In this document: positions 61,517-64,000 of the stretch, piece by piece
Layout: every line of letters begins with the position of its first letter
Position numbering within the stretch: the stretch's first letter is position 1
DNA from: Collinsella aerofaciens
GTDB taxonomy: Bacteria > Actinomycetota > Coriobacteriia > Coriobacteriales > Coriobacteriaceae
DNA: 64,000 nt
Assembly (NCBI RefSeq): GCF_015548375.1
Contig: NZ_JADMWW010000009.1
Coordinates: forward strand, 1-64,000
Direction: 5' to 3'
Translations under genes and position numbers: made by a program
The notes under the pieces: model-generated
The model's database searches: none
Seen by the model: the letters and a program-made list of their open reading frames with translations, nothing else
What the model was told of the DNA's origin: nothing

Positions 61517-64000
61517 TTGGCGCGCGGATCTGCACAAAACGCCAAAGGCAATAAAGCCAACAACCAACCGGCATCTGCTAAGGGTGCCGGTTCCCATCTT
61601 CGTGCCAATAAGGGCCACGAGACCGACTTCGACGATTTTGAGCCCCTGGTCGAGCCCTCGGCCAACCGCGATATCGCCGGCGTGGTCATCGCCGTTTTGG
61701 CGATTGCGTCCTTCATTGCCGTGATTTCGCCGGCGACTGCACCCGTTACGGCTGCGGTTGCCGGTTTCTACCACCTGGGCTTTGGTCTGGGCGCCTACGT
61801 GCTGCCGATCGTTATTTTGCTGTTTGCCGCCACGCTCTTTTTAGGCGAGGACTCGCCGCTCAACGTGCGCTCTGTTGCGGGCGGAGCCGTGGTCTTTATC
61901 GCCGTCGTCTCCATTCTTTCGCTGATGGTGCCGCGTACGAGTGTCTCGTGTGACCTTATGTTCACGCCGCAAAATTTGTCCGCCTCGGGTGGCTACATCG
62001 GTGCGTTTATTGCGAGTGCGCTGCAGAATGCCCTGGGTAAGCCTATCGCGATGGTAGTCCTGTTGGGCCTTGTCGTCGTGGGCTTGGTCATCATCGGCTT
62101 TTCGGTGGGTGGCGTGCTGCGCTCTGCTCGCGACCGTGCGGCCGATTTTGCCGAGCGCCGTCGTGCCGATGTCAACGCCAGCCCGTGGGGTGACGACGAA
62201 GCCCTGTCGGTGCCCGGCGTTGCCCGTCCGCACCTGAGCATTCTTCGTCAAAAGGGCTCCGATGCTGCCGTGACCACGGTCATGGGCAACGATGTGGACC
62301 CGGTTTTGGACGAAGACGACGAGGACGAGAATCCGTTTGTCGACGTGTCCGAGTCGGTTGAGGTTGAGCGCGCTAAGACGACGCTGCTGCCGCGCCGCCA
62401 TGCCAAGAAGGGCAAGGCTGCGCCTAAGCTCAATACAAGCGAGCCCGACCCGTCTTGGTCCGATAGCGAGATTGAGCTCACCGAGGGCGATGACGAGGAT
62501 GACGAGGCTCCGATTGAGACCGCAAAGACAACTTTGCTGCCGCGCCGCCATGCAAAGCGCGACCAGGTAACCGGTCAGCTTTCGATGGAAGACGACCCCG
62601 ATAAGATCGACGAGTCCGAGCCGCCGTTTGCCGTGAATCCTGTTTCGGCAGCACCTCAGATCCCCGACTTCTTGAAGCATCCCAAGGTTGCCGATGCGTT
62701 TGCCTCGAGTGCTGTCGAATCGGCTGCGGCTAGCGATGGGGGAGCGGACGGCGGCGCCGCAGATAACGAGGGCGAAGAAGAGGACGGCCTCAAGCTTCCG
62801 CCGCTCGAGATCCTGCACGCCAACCCGCAGTCGGCGTCCTCCGCGTCATCTGACAAGGAGCTGGAACAGACTGCCGAGTCACTGCAATCCACCTTGCTTG
62901 AGTTTGGCCGCAGTGCCCGCGTGGTCGGCTGGATCGCCGGCCCCACGGTGACGACCTTTAAGCTGCAACCTGGCGAGGGCGAGCGCGTGAGCAAGATTTC
63001 GAGCCTCGAGGACGATATCGCGCTTTCGCTCGCTGCTCAGTCGGTGCGCATCTTTGCCCCGATCCCCGGTACCTCGCTTGTGGGTATCGAGATCCCCAAT
63101 CGCAAGCGCCAGAACGTCAACCTGGGCGACGTGCTTCCCTATGTGAAGGGCGGTCCGCTCGAGCTGGCCATCGGTCGAGATGCCGAGGGCACGCCGGTCG
63201 TCGCCGACCTTGCCAAGATGCCCCACCTGCTGATCGCCGGCACGACCGGTTCTGGTAAGTCGGTGATGATCAACTCCATCATCACGACCCTGCTCATGCG
63301 CGCGCTTCCCGAGGACGTTCGCCTGATCATGGTCGACCCCAAGCGCGTCGAGCTTGCGGGCTATAACGGTTTGCCGCATCTCTATGTGCCCGTGGTGACC
63401 GAGCCCAAGCAGGCCGCGAGCGCTCTGCAATGGGCCGTGTCCGAGATGGAGCGTCGCCTGAAGGTCTTCGAGCGTCTCAACGTGCGTAAGATCTCGACCT
63501 ACAACGAAAAGCAGGCCGCCGGCGAGTTTGAGCATTACGACAACCCGCCGCAAAAGATGCCCTACCTGGTCATCATCATTGACGAGCTCTCGGACCTGAT
63601 GATGGTCGCCGGTAAGGATGTCGAGGCCTCGATTGTGCGTATTGCGCAGCTGGGCCGTGCCGCCGGCATTCATCTTATCGTGGCCACGCAGCGCCCCAGT
63701 TCCAACGTAGTGACGGGCCTTATCAAGGCCAACATCACCAACCGCATCGCCTTTAATGTCGCCACGGGCATCGACTCGCGCGTCATCATCGACCAGATGG
63801 GTGCCGAAAAGCTCACCGGTTTGGGCGACATGCTGTTCTCCAAGGTCGACTGGGGCAAGCCTCGCCGTATCCAGGGCTGCTTTGTCTCGGATGATGAAAT
63901 CAACGAGGTCGTCGAGTTCGTCAAGTCGCAGAGCGAGCCCGACTACCACGAGGAGATCCTGTCTGCCGTGGCGCCCGCTTCCATGTCCATGGCGGGTGGC
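61517..64000 (+). CDS. ftsK: FtsK/SpoIIIE-type DNA translocase, N-terminal 828 aa, cut by the window edge
   Basis: FtsK pumps DNA at the division septum and activates Xer recombination. TTG 61517 starts one base after the rnj stop, with GGAGG (61506-61510) upstream. A basic N-terminal tail leads into four hydrophobic helices (about 55-205), a long acidic linker (about 230-440), and the alpha/beta motor domains with Walker A AGTTGSGKS and Walker B YLVIIIDELSDLM. The linker holds a duplicated motif AKTTLLPRRHAK at 286-297 and 336-347. The gamma DNA-reading domain should lie beyond 64000. Confidence 0.95.
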   Translation, partial: MARGSAQNAKGNKANNQPASAKGAGSHLRANKGHETDFDDFEPLVEPSANRDIAGVVIAVLAIASFIAVISPATAPVTAAVAGFYHLGFGLGAYVLPIVILLFAATLFLGEDSPLNVRSVAGGAVVFIAVVSILSLMVPRTSVSCDLMFTPQNLSASGGYIGAFIASALQNALGKPIAMVVLLGLVVVGLVIIGFSVGGVLRSARDRAADFAERRRADVNASPWGDDEALSVPGVARPHLSILRQKGSDAAVTTVMGNDVDPVLDEDDEDENPFVDVSESVEVERAKTTLLPRRHAKKGKAAPKLNTSEPDPSWSDSEIELTEGDDEDDEAPIETAKTTLLPRRHAKRDQVTGQLSMEDDPDKIDESEPPFAVNPVSAAPQIPDFLKHPKVADAFASSAVESAAASDGGADGGAADNEGEEEDGLKLPPLEILHANPQSASSASSDKELEQTAESLQSTLLEFGRSARVVGWIAGPTVTTFKLQPGEGERVSKISSLEDDIALSLAAQSVRIFAPIPGTSLVGIEIPNRKRQNVNLGDVLPYVKGGPLELAIGRDAEGTPVVADLAKMPHLLIAGTTGSGKSVMINSIITTLLMRALPEDVRLIMVDPKRVELAGYNGLPHLYVPVVTEPKQAASALQWAVSEMERRLKVFERLNVRKISTYNEKQAAGEFEHYDNPPQKMPYLVIIIDELSDLMMVAGKDVEASIVRIAQLGRAAGIHLIVATQRPSSNVVTGLIKANITNRIAFNVATGIDSRVIIDQMGAEKLTGLGDMLFSKVDWGKPRRIQGCFVSDDEINEVVEFVKSQSEPDYHEEILSAVAPASMSMAGG

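Overview
The window looks like chromosome of a high-GC, anaerobic gut actinobacterium of class Coriobacteriia, probably Collinsella or a close relative. This is inferred from the actinobacterial-type integration host factor (mihF), strong G/C third-position bias, GTG and TTG starts, PyrK-type dihydroorotate dehydrogenase, pyruvate phosphate dikinase and fused AdhE. No rRNA, tRNA, CRISPR array or intact insertion sequence was seen.

Layout. Positions 1-1600 are accessory DNA with one apparently frameshifted gene and a hairpin. Positions 1602-6653 hold a more A+T-rich cassette that reads as a RiPP (ribosomally made, modified peptide) locus. Leftward there is a PqqD-type recognition domain fused to a GNAT-like domain, a radical SAM enzyme, and a 60-residue Val/Ala-rich precursor candidate whose ribosome binding site touches the enzyme's stop codon. 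Rightward there is a small membrane protein, a fused ABC exporter and a decayed ABC ATPase. Positions 6654-7399 are non-coding or weakly coding, with a terminator, a large inverted repeat and a LacI-type palindrome in front of ppdK.

From 7.4 to 27.3 kb all genes point right: ppdK, rplS, rnhB, yraN, comM, dprA, trmFO, a Xer recombinase, then rpsB-tsf, pyrH-frr-uppS-cdsA-dxr-rseP-ispG-proS (translation, ribosome recycling, lipid carrier, phospholipid and MEP isoprenoid synthesis). Positions 27.4-31.7 kb hold leftward genes: an APH-fold kinase, adhE and rpmB, with a decayed REP-associated transposase between adhE and rpmB. A PyrR-type attenuator then precedes pyrR-pyrB-pyrC-pyrK-pyrD-pyrF. Next come mihF-gmk-rpoZ-thiI, the DNA uptake pair comEA-comEC, holA, rpsT, lepA, dusB, hemW, two adjacent dnaJ-type genes, mtaB, phoH-ybeY-dgkA-era-recO, rpsO, pnp, rnj and the start of ftsK, which runs off the right edge.

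Most notable observations: (1) two perfect long palindromes (40 bp and 36 bp arms) between pnp and rnj, each capped by the same 69-nt tip with compensatory changes in its inner stem, while the arms differ in sequence; (2) the RiPP cassette with a PqqD-GNAT fusion and a heptad-patterned, Cys-free precursor; (3) a DnaJ whose C-terminal half is replaced by membrane helices, next to a normal DnaJ; (4) a Xer recombinase whose only well-placed start is ATA; (5) an RseP-type protease with a winged-helix-like insert; (6) similar AAAGCG-type operator pairs upstream of ppdK and adhE.
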